Made by a program: the position numbers and the translations under genes. The notes beneath the pieces are model-generated. The model was not told where the DNA came from. It searched no databases and was given only the letters and a program-made list of their open reading frames with translations. Shown here in pieces: positions 1-5,307 of a DNA stretch of 5,307 nt (position 1 is its first letter; each line of letters starts with the position of its first letter). This stretch comes from Candidatus Aquidulcis sp. GTDB taxonomy: Bacteria; Chloroflexota; Anaerolineae; Anaerolineales; E44-bin32. The DNA lies in NCBI GenBank assembly GCA_020723365.1, contig DYJB01000187.1, positions 1-5,307 on the forward strand, read 5' to 3'.

Positions 1-1022
1 GCCCCCAGGCGCTGGAGCGCCTCTCGTCACAGGCCGACGAAGCGCTGGCTCGGCAGGACGTGGCGGGAGCGGGCAACATTCTTCGGGCTATCGTCACGGC
101 ACGACCGGCCGACCAGGATGCGCAGGCGTTGCTCGGGGCATCGCTGCTGCTGACCGACCCCGATTCCGCCGCGCCCATCCTCGGAGACGCCGCGTCCTTG
201 GGCAGCCTGCTGGCAGCCGACTTGCGCAGAACCGTGGAGCTTGCCCCGGCAGGGGATGAATTGGCCGTCCTTGCACCGGCTGGACAGGTCTTTCTCCAGC
301 ACCAGCAATGGGCGCTGGCCGCCCTGACATTCGAGCAGATCACATCTCTCGATCCGCTGAACCCCGAGGCGCATGCCTACCTCGGAGTGGCGCTGCTGCG
401 CTCGGGACGCGACGGGCGCGCGGCGTTGGAGCAGGCGGTCGACCTGGCGCCTGAGTCAGCCTTGACCCAATCGGCGCTGGGTCTCTACTGGCAAGAAGCG
501 GGGGAACCCGCCAGGGCGCGCATCTACCTTCAGCGCGCCGTCGACCTTGAGCCTGACAACGCCGCCTTTGCGGCCTCGCTGGCGGCGGCATGCGCCGCCT
601 CCGGGGACGTCCAGGCCGCGCTGGCCAGCTTCCGCCAGGCGGCGCAGATCGAACCCACCACTGCCATCTTCTGGCGGATGTTGGCGGACTTCAGCGTGTC
701 GCGCCGGGTCGAAGTTGCCGAAACGGGGCTGCCGGCGGCACGCAACGCCGTTGCCCTCCAGCCGGGCAGCGCCCTCGCATTGGACGTGCTGGGGTACGGC
801 CACCTGTTGCAGGGGAACCAGGCCCTGGCCGAGCGGCTTCTCACCCGGGCGGTCATCCTCGATCCGGAGGCTGCTTCAGCCAGGCTGCACTACGGGCTGC
901 TCCTGCGCGATCTCGAGCGCGAGGCCGAAGCCGCTGTGCAGCTGCAAGCCGCTTCCAGGCTGGGTGGTGACACGCCGACCGGCGAGCTCGCCCGCCGGGC
1001 CCTCCTGCCGATCGGTCCGTGA
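1..1022 (+). CDS. TPR-repeat protein, 5' end outside the window
   Basis: The reading frame is open from the first full codon (position 3) to TGA at 1020-1022, giving 339 visible residues. A GTG at 60 could be a start, but the 19 codons before it already read as a TPR-like helix pair (ALERLSSQADEALARQD), and no convincing Shine-Dalgarno precedes it, so I treat the gene as continuing upstream. From about residue 88 to 324 there are seven consecutive TPR units, mostly of 34 residues, with the usual small residues and closing DP/EP pattern (LDPLNP, LAPES, LEPDN, IEPTT, LQPGS, LDPEA). Unit 2 is short (31 residues) and unit 5 long (36). An additional TPR-like unit lies near residues 5-37. TPR arrays are protein-binding scaffolds. 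No enzymatic domain, signal peptide or membrane segment is visible in this part, so partner and function are unknown. The downstream lipoprotein has its own promoter, so the two genes need not be co-regulated. Confidence 0.88.
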   Translation, partial: PQALERLSSQADEALARQDVAGAGNILRAIVTARPADQDAQALLGASLLLTDPDSAAPILGDAASLGSLLAADLRRTVELAPAGDELAVLAPAGQVFLQHQQWALAALTFEQITSLDPLNPEAHAYLGVALLRSGRDGRAALEQAVDLAPESALTQSALGLYWQEAGEPARARIYLQRAVDLEPDNAAFAASLAAACAASGDVQAALASFRQAAQIEPTTAIFWRMLADFSVSRRVEVAETGLPAARNAVALQPGSALALDVLGYGHLLQGNQALAERLLTRAVILDPEAASARLHYGLLLRDLEREAEAAVQLQAASRLGGDTPTGELARRALLPIGP

Positions 1023-1048
1023 CGCACTCCCCGCGCCCGTGCTAGAAT
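1019..1048 (+). promoter_or_regulatory. Extended -10 promoter for the lipoprotein gene
   Basis: TGC-TAGAAT (1040-1048) is an extended -10 element: TG, one base, then TAGAAT, which differs from TATAAT at one position. An 18-bp spacer upstream, GTGACG (1019-1024) matches four of the six bases of TTGACA and overlaps the stop codon of the TPR gene. Transcription would be expected to start about 6-8 bases past the -10, near 1054-1056, only a few bases before the ATG at 1059. The box stands out as AT-rich in a GC-rich gap. Confidence 0.6.
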
Positions 1049-1058
1049 CGCCGCTTCC

Positions 1059-1712
1059 ATGTCTTCCCTTGCCTTCCTGCGCCCGCGATCCCAACTGCTC
1101 GCGATCCTCCTTGTCGCCGCGCTGGGGGCGTGCACTCCGGGTGCCGGTGCGCTGCCGGCGGGCAGCGTGCTATTCCAGGACGACTTCTCGCGCCGAAGCA
1201 GCGGCTGGGCCACGCGCCAGACGGCGGAGGCGATCCTCGAGTACGAGGAGGACCACTACACCATGCTCGTGCTGGCGCCGCATACCAGCCAGTGGAGCAC
1301 GCCCGGCCTCGACGTTGGGCCTGCCCGCATGGAAGTGGATGCTCTCCACCTGGCCGGTCCGGACGACAACTTCTTTGGGCTGGTCTGCCGTTATCAGGAC
1401 GACGCCAACTTCACCTTCCTGGTCGCTTCCAGCGACGGATTCGCCGGCATCGGCGAGGTCCGCCGGGGTGAGCGCCGCCTGCTCAGCGGGGGAGCCATGC
1501 TGCCGGCCGAACCCATCGCGCCGCGCGGGTACAACAATCACCTGACGGCCGAGTGTCTCGATGATGCCCTGCGCCTGTACATCAACGGCCGTCTGGTGGC
1601 CGAAGCCCCGGGTAGCGGGCCGGTGAGCGGCGATGTCGGATTGATAGCCGGAACGTATGCCGATCCCGGGGTCGAGATCGCGTTCGACAGCTTCTCGGTA
1701 CAGGTTCCTTAG
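1059..1712 (+). CDS. Secreted lipoprotein with concanavalin-like (LamG/DUF1080-type) domain
   Basis: This is a predicted 217-residue lipoprotein. The N-terminus has Arg at residues 8 and 10, a hydrophobic stretch (about 12-22) and a lipobox LGAC with Cys25 as the lipidated residue, so the mature protein should be anchored on the outer face of the cytoplasmic membrane. The rest is a single beta-rich domain: it opens with LFQDDFSRRSSGW (38-50), continues through FFGLVCRYQDDANFTFLVASSDG (105-127), LRLYINGRLVAEA (171-183) and GDVGLIAGTY (191-200), and closes with VEIAFDSFSVQVP. I know this pattern from many small Chloroflexota surface proteins with a concanavalin-like jelly-roll fold, the fold of LamG and 3-keto-disaccharide hydrolase-like domains. 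Such folds often bind or process carbohydrate, but no catalytic residues can be assigned, so the ligand is unknown. Cys110 and Cys166 could form a disulfide. The ATG at 1059 is preferred because the signal peptide starts there. It has no Shine-Dalgarno and sits just after the -10 box. Confidence 0.85.
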   Translation: MSSLAFLRPRSQLLAILLVAALGACTPGAGALPAGSVLFQDDFSRRSSGWATRQTAEAILEYEEDHYTMLVLAPHTSQWSTPGLDVGPARMEVDALHLAGPDDNFFGLVCRYQDDANFTFLVASSDGFAGIGEVRRGERRLLSGGAMLPAEPIAPRGYNNHLTAECLDDALRLYINGRLVAEAPGSGPVSGDVGLIAGTYADPGVEIAFDSFSVQVP

Positions 1713-1896
1713 CTGACCGCCTCCCGGCATCGTGTCGGCTTGGCTGCCGCCTGACCGTCCGGCTGCCATGGACGGATGTGCCAGAGCGCTTCGCTTCGAC
1801 GCCCAGGCCACGGGGAACTGCGTGCATGGGGGACATCCGCCGCCGCCTTACGTCCGCCGTTGCCACGCCAGTTCCGCGCGGCCGCGGCCCCGCCGA

Positions 1897-1907
1897 GTGA
1901 TAGAATC
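1897..1907 (+). promoter_or_regulatory. Extended -10 promoter for the yqeY operon
   Basis: TGA-TAGAAT (1898-1906) has the same extended -10 architecture and the same hexamer as the promoter at 1040-1048. The two 11-base contexts, GTGCTAGAATC and GTGATAGAATC, differ at one base. No -35 resembling TTGACA is visible at the expected distance, which is compatible with extended -10 promoters. Transcription should begin near 1912-1914, giving a leader of about 100 nt before yqeY. This is probably the main promoter for yqeY-pgpH-ybeY-dgkA, since no other gap in that block can hold a full one. Confidence 0.6.
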
Positions 1908-1964
1908 CGCCAAGAGGGCGAGCCATCTCCGCACGCCCAGGCCCTACCCTCTCGCCCGATTCTC

Positions 1965-1997
1965 TCCTCTCGCAGGCTGCGCTCAGCCTGCGGAGGG
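1965..1997 (+). promoter_or_regulatory. Hairpin in the yqeY leader
   Basis: A perfect 9-bp inverted repeat has arms CGCAGGCTG (1971-1979) and CAGCCTGCG (1984-1992) around a 4-base loop (1980-1983). If T1970 is bulged out, the stem extends by C1969-G1993, T1968-A1994, C1967-G1995 and C1966-G1996, enclosing the GGAGGG at 1992-1997. No T-run follows, so it is not a typical intrinsic terminator. A weaker long-range pairing GGGCGAG/CTCGCCC (1916-1922 with 1951-1957) lies upstream in the same leader. Possible roles are tuning access to the ribosome binding site, stabilising the mRNA 5' end, or acting at the DNA level as an operator. The role is inferred. Confidence 0.5.
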
Positions 1998-1999
1998 CT

Positions 2000-2003
2000 G
2001 GAG
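2000..2003 (+). promoter_or_regulatory. Shine-Dalgarno of yqeY
   Basis: GGAG at 2000-2003 lies 10 bases before the ATG at 2014 and supports that start. A second purine run, GGAGGG (1992-1997), is 16 bases from the ATG, too far to be the ideal site, and falls within the leader hairpin. yqeY is the only gene in the window with a recognisable Shine-Dalgarno. Confidence 0.55.
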
Positions 2004-2013
2004 TGAGCAGACG

Positions 2014-2463
2014 ATGGCATCGAAGGCCGATCTGGAAGCGGCGCTGAAGGACGCCATGCGCGCCGGAGACGATGTCCGCAAGCGCACTCTGCGGATGGCC
2101 CTTTCGGCCATCAAGTTGGCGGAGGTGGAGAAGCGCGCCGCGCTGGATGACGCCGCCATCGTGGGCATCCTGCGCAAGGAGATCAAGGTTCGTCAGGAGG
2201 CAATCGACGAAGCCGAGCGCGCAGCCAGGCCCGAGCTCGTGGCCGCCTCCCAGGCCGAACTCGCCCTGCTCGAGTCGTACCTGCCTCAGGCGCTCGACCC
2301 CGCCGAACTTGAACGGCTTGCGCGGCAGGCCATCGCCGAGACCGGCGCCGCCGGGCCGCAGGACATGGGCAAGGTCATGAAGGTCCTCGTCCCGCGGCTC
2401 GAAGGGCGGGCCGACGGCAAGCAGGTCTCGTCCCTGGTGCGGGATCTGCTGGCCTCCAGCTGA
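2014..2463 (+). CDS. yqeY: GatB/YqeY domain protein
   Basis: This 149-residue protein has the usual full length of stand-alone YqeY proteins. Family features are visible throughout: an N-terminal helical part beginning DLEAALKDAMRAGDDVRKRTLRMALSAIK (6-34), KEIKVRQEAIDEAERAARPEL (55-75), ESYLPQAL (87-94), MGKVM (118-122) and GRADGKQVSSLVRDLL (131-146). The family resembles the tail domain of GatB, the tRNA-binding subunit of the Glu-tRNA(Gln)/Asp-tRNA(Asn) amidotransferase. A tRNA-linked role is commonly proposed, but no activity is firmly established for YqeY alone. The ATG at 2014 is chosen because the conserved sequence begins there and GGAG precedes it. The frame stays open further upstream (to a GTG at 1732), but that extension is low-complexity Pro/Arg sequence lying across the promoter and leader. 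It is the first gene of the block, with pgpH starting 10 nt after its stop. Confidence 0.93.
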   Translation: MASKADLEAALKDAMRAGDDVRKRTLRMALSAIKLAEVEKRAALDDAAIVGILRKEIKVRQEAIDEAERAARPELVAASQAELALLESYLPQALDPAELERLARQAIAETGAAGPQDMGKVMKVLVPRLEGRADGKQVSSLVRDLLASS

Positions 2464-2473
2464 TACCCTGGAC

Positions 2474-4642
2474 ATGGACGCCCTCGACCCCTCGCGTCGG
2501 GCTTGGCGGGATCGGCTGCGGCAGATCTGGCTCGCGGCGCGGTTGTGGGTCATCTTCGCGGGCGGAGTGGCCGGCGGCGTGCTGGCTCTCTCCCTGCCGC
2601 TTGCCCCGCAGCGCACGGCCGTCCCCTTGCAGGCGAACGAAGTCTCTCCGCTCGACATCCGCGCCCCCTACTCCCTCTCCTACACCAGCGAGATCCTCAC
2701 CGAGCAGGCGCGCCAGGCAGCCGAGGCCGCCGTTCCCGATCAGTATGATCCCCCGGAGGCGCGCACGGCGCGTCAGCAGGTCGACCGGCTGCGCAGCACA
2801 CTGGCTTTCGTCGACTCGGTGCGCGGGGACCCATTCGCCTCTCCGGAGGACCGCCTCGCCGATCTGTCCGGCCTGGCCGATTTGCGGCTGACCGCCGGTC
2901 AGGCCCGGGCGCTGCTCGAGGTGCCGGAGGCGCGCTGGCAGGCGCTCAAGCTCGAAGCCATCACCGTTCTTGAGCAAGTGATGCGCAGTGAGATCCGCGA
3001 GGGGCAAAGCGACGCCGCACGCCGGTCCGTGTCCGCCCGTGTCAGCATCGCTTTTCCGGAAGACCAGGCCGAGCTGGTAGCTTCGATCGTCGGGGCGTTC
3101 GTCGTGCCCAATGCCCTCTACAACGAAGCCGCCACGCGTGGTGCCCGCCAACTGGCGCGGCAAGAGGTGGAGCCCGTCCTGCAGTCCTTTGCCAACGGTC
3201 AAACGATCATCGCCCGCGGGGACATCGCCACGCCGCTGCTGATCGAGGCGCTGGACGCCTACGCCCTGCTGCAGGCGCCCGATCCCTGGCGTGAAGTCGC
3301 CATCCGTTCGCTGCTCGTGACGACCCTCGCCATAACGCTCGTGCTATTCGGACTGCGCCTCCAGCCACGAGAGATCCAGAGTGCCCGTTTCGCCGCCATC
3401 CTGGCCGGAAGCCTGGTCCTCGCCACGATCGGCATGCAAACGATGGTGCCCGGGCGGACGCTCCTGCCTTACCTGTATCCGGCTGCCACGCTGCCCATGC
3501 TGATGGCGGTCCTTTTCAGCCCGGGGATGGGCATCGCCGTAGCCGTGGTCAGCGCCGGCCTGGCCGGATTCCTGGCCCCCTACGGGCTCGAGATGGCCAT
3601 GTTCATGCTGATGGGAGGCGTGATGGGGGCGCTGATCATCGGCCGCGCCGAGCGACTGAGCACCTTCATCTGGGCGGGTTTCGCCGCCGGTCTGGCTTCG
3701 GCCGCCATGATCATCGTCTTTCGCTTCCCCGATCCGGCCACCGACGCCTACGGCAAGGCCTCGCTGCTGGGGGCTGCCCTGGTCAGCGGGTTGCTGTCGG
3801 CCAGCCTGAGCTTCGGCCTGGTGCTGCTGATCGGGAATGTCTTCGGCATCACCACCAACCTGCAGCTGATGGAGCTCTCGCGCCCCGATCACCCCCTGCT
3901 CCAATTCATCCTGCGCAATGCCCCCGGCACCTACCAGCACAGCCTGCAGGTGGCCAATCTGGCCGAGCAGGCCGCGCGCGCCATCGGCGCCAATCCCGCA
4001 CTGGTGCGCGTCGGGGCCCTCTACCACGACGCCGGCAAAGCCGTCCGCCCGGCGTTCTTCATCGAGAATCAGCCGCCGGGCCAGAACGTGCATGAGCAGA
4101 TCGATCCGGTCACCAGCGCCTCCATCATCGTCGGCCATGTGCGCGCCGGCCTGGAGCTGGCGCGCAAGTACCGGCTCCCACGCCGCATCCAGGCCTTCAT
4201 CCCCGAACACCACGGGACGTTGGAAGCCTCCTTCCAGTACCGCAACGCGCTGGAGGCGGCCAACGGCGATGCGAGCAAGGTCGACCCACGCGACTTCGCC
4301 TACCCCGGCCCACGGCCGCGATCGCGCGAGACCGCCATCCTCATGCTGGCCGATGGGCTGGAGGCCAAGGCGCGGGCGGAGAATCCGGAGGACGAGCAGG
4401 CCATCGAGCGCCTGGCAGAGTGGATCATCGACGACCGCCTCGCCAAGGGGCAGCTTGACCGGACCGACCTCACGCTGCGCGACCTGGACACGATCCGGCG
4501 GTCGTTCGCCAGCACGCTGAAGGGCATCTACCACCCTCGCATTCGCTACCCGCAGCCCTCCGAGGAGAAGACGCCCCCGGCGGGCACGGCCGCCTCATCC
4601 CAGGCGCCTACAGCCCCGGGCCCTGCGACTCGCTCGCGATGA
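2474..4642 (+). CDS. pgpH: 7TM-HD phosphodiesterase, c-di-AMP hydrolase PgpH/YqfF family
   Basis: The protein has 722 residues, close to the roughly 700-720 of Firmicutes PgpH. Its layout is that of the family: a short cytoplasmic start, one membrane helix (about 22-42), an extracytoplasmic 7TMR-HDED domain (about 43-275, with GQTIIARGDIATP at 242-254), about seven membrane helices (277-458) and a cytoplasmic HD domain (about 470-690). The metal-binding set appears complete: His489 (TYQHS), His518-Asp519 (YHDAGK), His555 (IVGHV), His579-His580 (PEHHGT) and Asp627 (MLADGLEA). FFIENQ (528-533) is also family-typical. Known members hydrolyse the second messenger c-di-AMP to pApA at the membrane, affecting osmotic and cell-wall homeostasis. 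That substrate is inferred here by family. A Pro/Ala/Ser-rich tail (about 693-722) is probably disordered. ATG 2474 has no clear Shine-Dalgarno and lies 10 nt after yqeY, so translation may depend on coupling. The gene's end overlaps ybeY by ATGA. Confidence 0.95.
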   Translation: MDALDPSRRAWRDRLRQIWLAARLWVIFAGGVAGGVLALSLPLAPQRTAVPLQANEVSPLDIRAPYSLSYTSEILTEQARQAAEAAVPDQYDPPEARTARQQVDRLRSTLAFVDSVRGDPFASPEDRLADLSGLADLRLTAGQARALLEVPEARWQALKLEAITVLEQVMRSEIREGQSDAARRSVSARVSIAFPEDQAELVASIVGAFVVPNALYNEAATRGARQLARQEVEPVLQSFANGQTIIARGDIATPLLIEALDAYALLQAPDPWREVAIRSLLVTTLAITLVLFGLRLQPREIQSARFAAILAGSLVLATIGMQTMVPGRTLLPYLYPAATLPMLMAVLFSPGMGIAVAVVSAGLAGFLAPYGLEMAMFMLMGGVMGALIIGRAERLSTFIWAGFAAGLASAAMIIVFRFPDPATDAYGKASLLGAALVSGLLSASLSFGLVLLIGNVFGITTNLQLMELSRPDHPLLQFILRNAPGTYQHSLQVANLAEQAARAIGANPALVRVGALYHDAGKAVRPAFFIENQPPGQNVHEQIDPVTSASIIVGHVRAGLELARKYRLPRRIQAFIPEHHGTLEASFQYRNALEAANGDASKVDPRDFAYPGPRPRSRETAILMLADGLEAKARAENPEDEQAIERLAEWIIDDRLAKGQLDRTDLTLRDLDTIRRSFASTLKGIYHPRIRYPQPSEEKTPPAGTAASSQAPTAPGPATRSR

Positions 4643-5094
4643 TCCACCGGGTCACCCTCCAGGCGGTGCCGCGCCACCTTGCGCCGCAGGTTCGGCGTGC
4701 CGCCCGGCGCACGCTGGCGACAAGTGGCGCCCCGGCGGGCGAACTCACCATCCGCATCACAGACACCGAAGGCATCCGCCAGCTGAATAGTGACTATGCG
4801 AAGGCCGACCAGCCGACTGACGTCCTTTCCTTCCCATCCGGTGATCGGCTCACACCCTCCGGCGACGTGTACTTCGGAGACATCGCCATCGCCCTGCCCA
4901 TCGCCGCCTCCCAGGCTCGGGCCGGTGGCCACGAACTGCCCGCCGAGCTTGCCCTGCTGACCGTCCACGGCGTGCTCCATCTGCTGGGCCACGATCACGA
5001 CCGGCCCTCCTCCCAGGTCGCCATGTGGGCGCTGCAGGATCGCATCCTGGCCGACCTCGGCCTGCCGATCCGCAGCCCGGCCGTGGCGCCATGA
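4639..5094 (+). CDS. ybeY: Endoribonuclease YbeY (16S rRNA maturation)
   Basis: This 151-residue metalloenzyme of the UPF0054 family has the usual length. The zinc motif HxxxHxxxxxH is intact as HGVLHLLGHDH, with His110, His114 and His120. Also present are LNSDYAKADQPTDVLSFP (49-66), GDIAIA (80-85) and the C-terminal helix around Q133 and L137. Members cleave single-stranded RNA, help mature the 16S rRNA 3' end and take part in ribosome quality control in the cytoplasm. Two departures are visible: the arginine usually found after LNxxY/F (Arg59 in E. coli, as I recall) is Ala54 here, and the usual Tyr of the GYDH segment is His118, a common variant. The start ATG shares ATGA with the pgpH stop and has no Shine-Dalgarno, which suggests translational coupling. 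The dgkA-like gene overlaps its stop in the same way. Confidence 0.95.
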   Translation: MIHRVTLQAVPRHLAPQVRRAARRTLATSGAPAGELTIRITDTEGIRQLNSDYAKADQPTDVLSFPSGDRLTPSGDVYFGDIAIALPIAASQARAGGHELPAELALLTVHGVLHLLGHDHDRPSSQVAMWALQDRILADLGLPIRSPAVAP

Positions 5095-5307
5095 AGCCGA
5101 TGCGCGCCCGCTCCCGGCTCGCCTCCTTCATCCACGCCTTCGCCGGTCTGGCTCACGTGGTTCGCACCCAGCGCAATGCCTGGATCCACGCCTGCGCCAG
5201 CCTGGCCGTGATTTCCCTCGCCGCCTGGCTTCGCCTCGGAACGATCGAATGGGGGCTGCTCATCCTGGCCATGGGCCTGGTCGCGGCCGTGTCCTGGGGG
5301 CTCTATT
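5091..5307 (+). CDS. dgkA: DgkA-type diacylglycerol/undecaprenol kinase-like protein, 3' end outside the window
   Basis: The first 72 residues are visible, and the gene runs off the window. The start ATG (5091) overlaps the ybeY stop as ATGA; a second in-frame ATG at 5100 is an alternative. The N-terminal pattern fits the small membrane lipid kinases: SFIHAFAGLAHVVRTQRNAWIHA (12-34), a membrane helix (about 31-50), EW (53-54) and a second helix (about 55-70). The family phosphorylates diacylglycerol (E. coli) or undecaprenol (Gram-positives), recycling membrane lipids and wall-lipid carrier. The position next to ybeY and pgpH supports the call. In an ungapped alignment to remembered family sequences, the catalytic Glu of the LxxxE..NTAIE motif falls on Ser68, its partner Asn on Leu71, and the upstream metal-binding Glu on Gln27. 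The active-site half is therefore unusual, and activity cannot be assumed. The gene symbol is assigned by homology and context. Confidence 0.75.
   Translation, partial: MKPMRARSRLASFIHAFAGLAHVVRTQRNAWIHACASLAVISLAAWLRLGTIEWGLLILAMGLVAAVSWGLY

Larger units (their letters stand above)
1713..2013. other. Intergenic region with promoter and structured yqeY leader
   Basis: This 301-base gap lies between the lipoprotein and yqeY. Frames that stay open through it encode Pro/Arg/Ala-rich sequence with no recognisable domain, so I call it non-coding. Its first half holds only weak structure: a 6-bp inverted repeat CCGTCC/GGACGG (1755-1760 with 1770-1775) that could end the lipoprotein transcript but has no T-run, and a short direct repeat GGCTGCC (1742-1748 and 1761-1767). 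A GC hairpin CCGCG/CGCGG (1874-1878 with 1883-1887) lies immediately before the extended -10 at 1898. The last hundred bases form the yqeY leader. No tRNA or known riboswitch fold was recognised. Confidence 0.7.

Noticed and set aside
60..62. GTG at 60 as the true start of the TPR gene
   Set aside because: In-frame codons upstream to the window edge already look like a TPR helix and no clear Shine-Dalgarno is present, so the gene most likely begins upstream.
547..1545. Open + strand frame overlapping the TPR and lipoprotein genes
   Set aside because: It is Arg/Pro/Ser-rich out-of-frame translation, crosses a promoter, and competes with two genes that have clear domain signatures.
1755..1775. 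Inverted repeat CCGTCC/GGACGG as an intrinsic terminator of the lipoprotein gene
   Set aside because: The stem is only 6 bp with a 9-base loop and no following T-run. It is noted in the intergenic entry but not called as a terminator.
1732..2013. In-frame upstream extension of yqeY from a GTG at 1732 (94 extra residues)
   Set aside because: The extension is Pro/Arg-rich with no domain, spans the predicted promoter and hairpin, and YqeY proteins are normally about 148 residues, matching the ATG at 2014.
2461..2469. TGATACCCT as another extended -10 before pgpH
   Set aside because: Only three hexamer bases match TATAAT, and the predicted start would fall at or after the ATG at 2474. It overlaps the yqeY stop codon and is more simply explained by that.
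1582..2658. Long open frame on the minus strand (358 codons)
   Set aside because: It runs antisense across three well-supported loci and a gap, has low-complexity Arg/Gly-rich composition and no recognisable motif. It is a shadow typical of GC-rich DNA.
3344..4534. Long open frame on the minus strand inside pgpH (396 codons)
   Set aside because: It lies entirely antisense to the conserved membrane and HD domains of pgpH. Its His/Gln/Gly-rich translation is what a complement of pgpH codons would give.

Overview
The window is GC-rich, roughly two-thirds G+C by eye. All supported genes lie on the + strand and together read as bacterial chromosome. Three features suggest a member of the Chloroflexota, probably Anaerolineae-like: a secreted lipoprotein that opens its domain with an FxDDFS..SGW motif, a yqeY-pgpH-ybeY-dgkA gene order, and AT-rich extended -10 boxes set in very GC-rich gaps. 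This placement is inferred from recalled family patterns, not from a search.

Layout. Positions 1-1022 hold the 3' part of a TPR-repeat protein whose start lies upstream of the window. Positions 1059-1712 encode a lipoprotein with a concanavalin-like (LamG/DUF1080-type) domain. It is preceded by an extended -10 box so close to the ATG that the transcript may be leaderless. Positions 1713-2013 form the only long gap. It holds no credible gene, but near position 1900 it has a second copy of the same -10 motif, followed by a leader of about 100 nt with a strong hairpin just before the yqeY ribosome binding site.

From 2014 to the end of the window runs a tight operon-like block. It comprises yqeY (GatB/YqeY-like), pgpH (membrane 7TM-HD phosphodiesterase, expected to degrade c-di-AMP), ybeY (endoribonuclease of 16S rRNA maturation and ribosome quality control) and the start of a dgkA-type small lipid kinase. 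A 10-nt gap separates yqeY from pgpH, and ATGA overlaps join pgpH to ybeY and ybeY to dgkA. The order matches part of the Firmicutes rpsU-yqeY ... phoH-pgpH-ybeY-dgkA-cdd-era region, but with phoH and the other intervening genes absent. The block links translation and ribosome upkeep with second-messenger turnover and envelope-lipid recycling.

I see no mobile element, CRISPR array, tRNA, rRNA or defence system, and nothing that amounts to a new system. The points most worth a second look are the paired extended -10 promoters with a possible leaderless gene, the yqeY leader hairpin, an apparently lost catalytic glutamate in the dgkA-like protein, and a replaced conserved arginine in YbeY.
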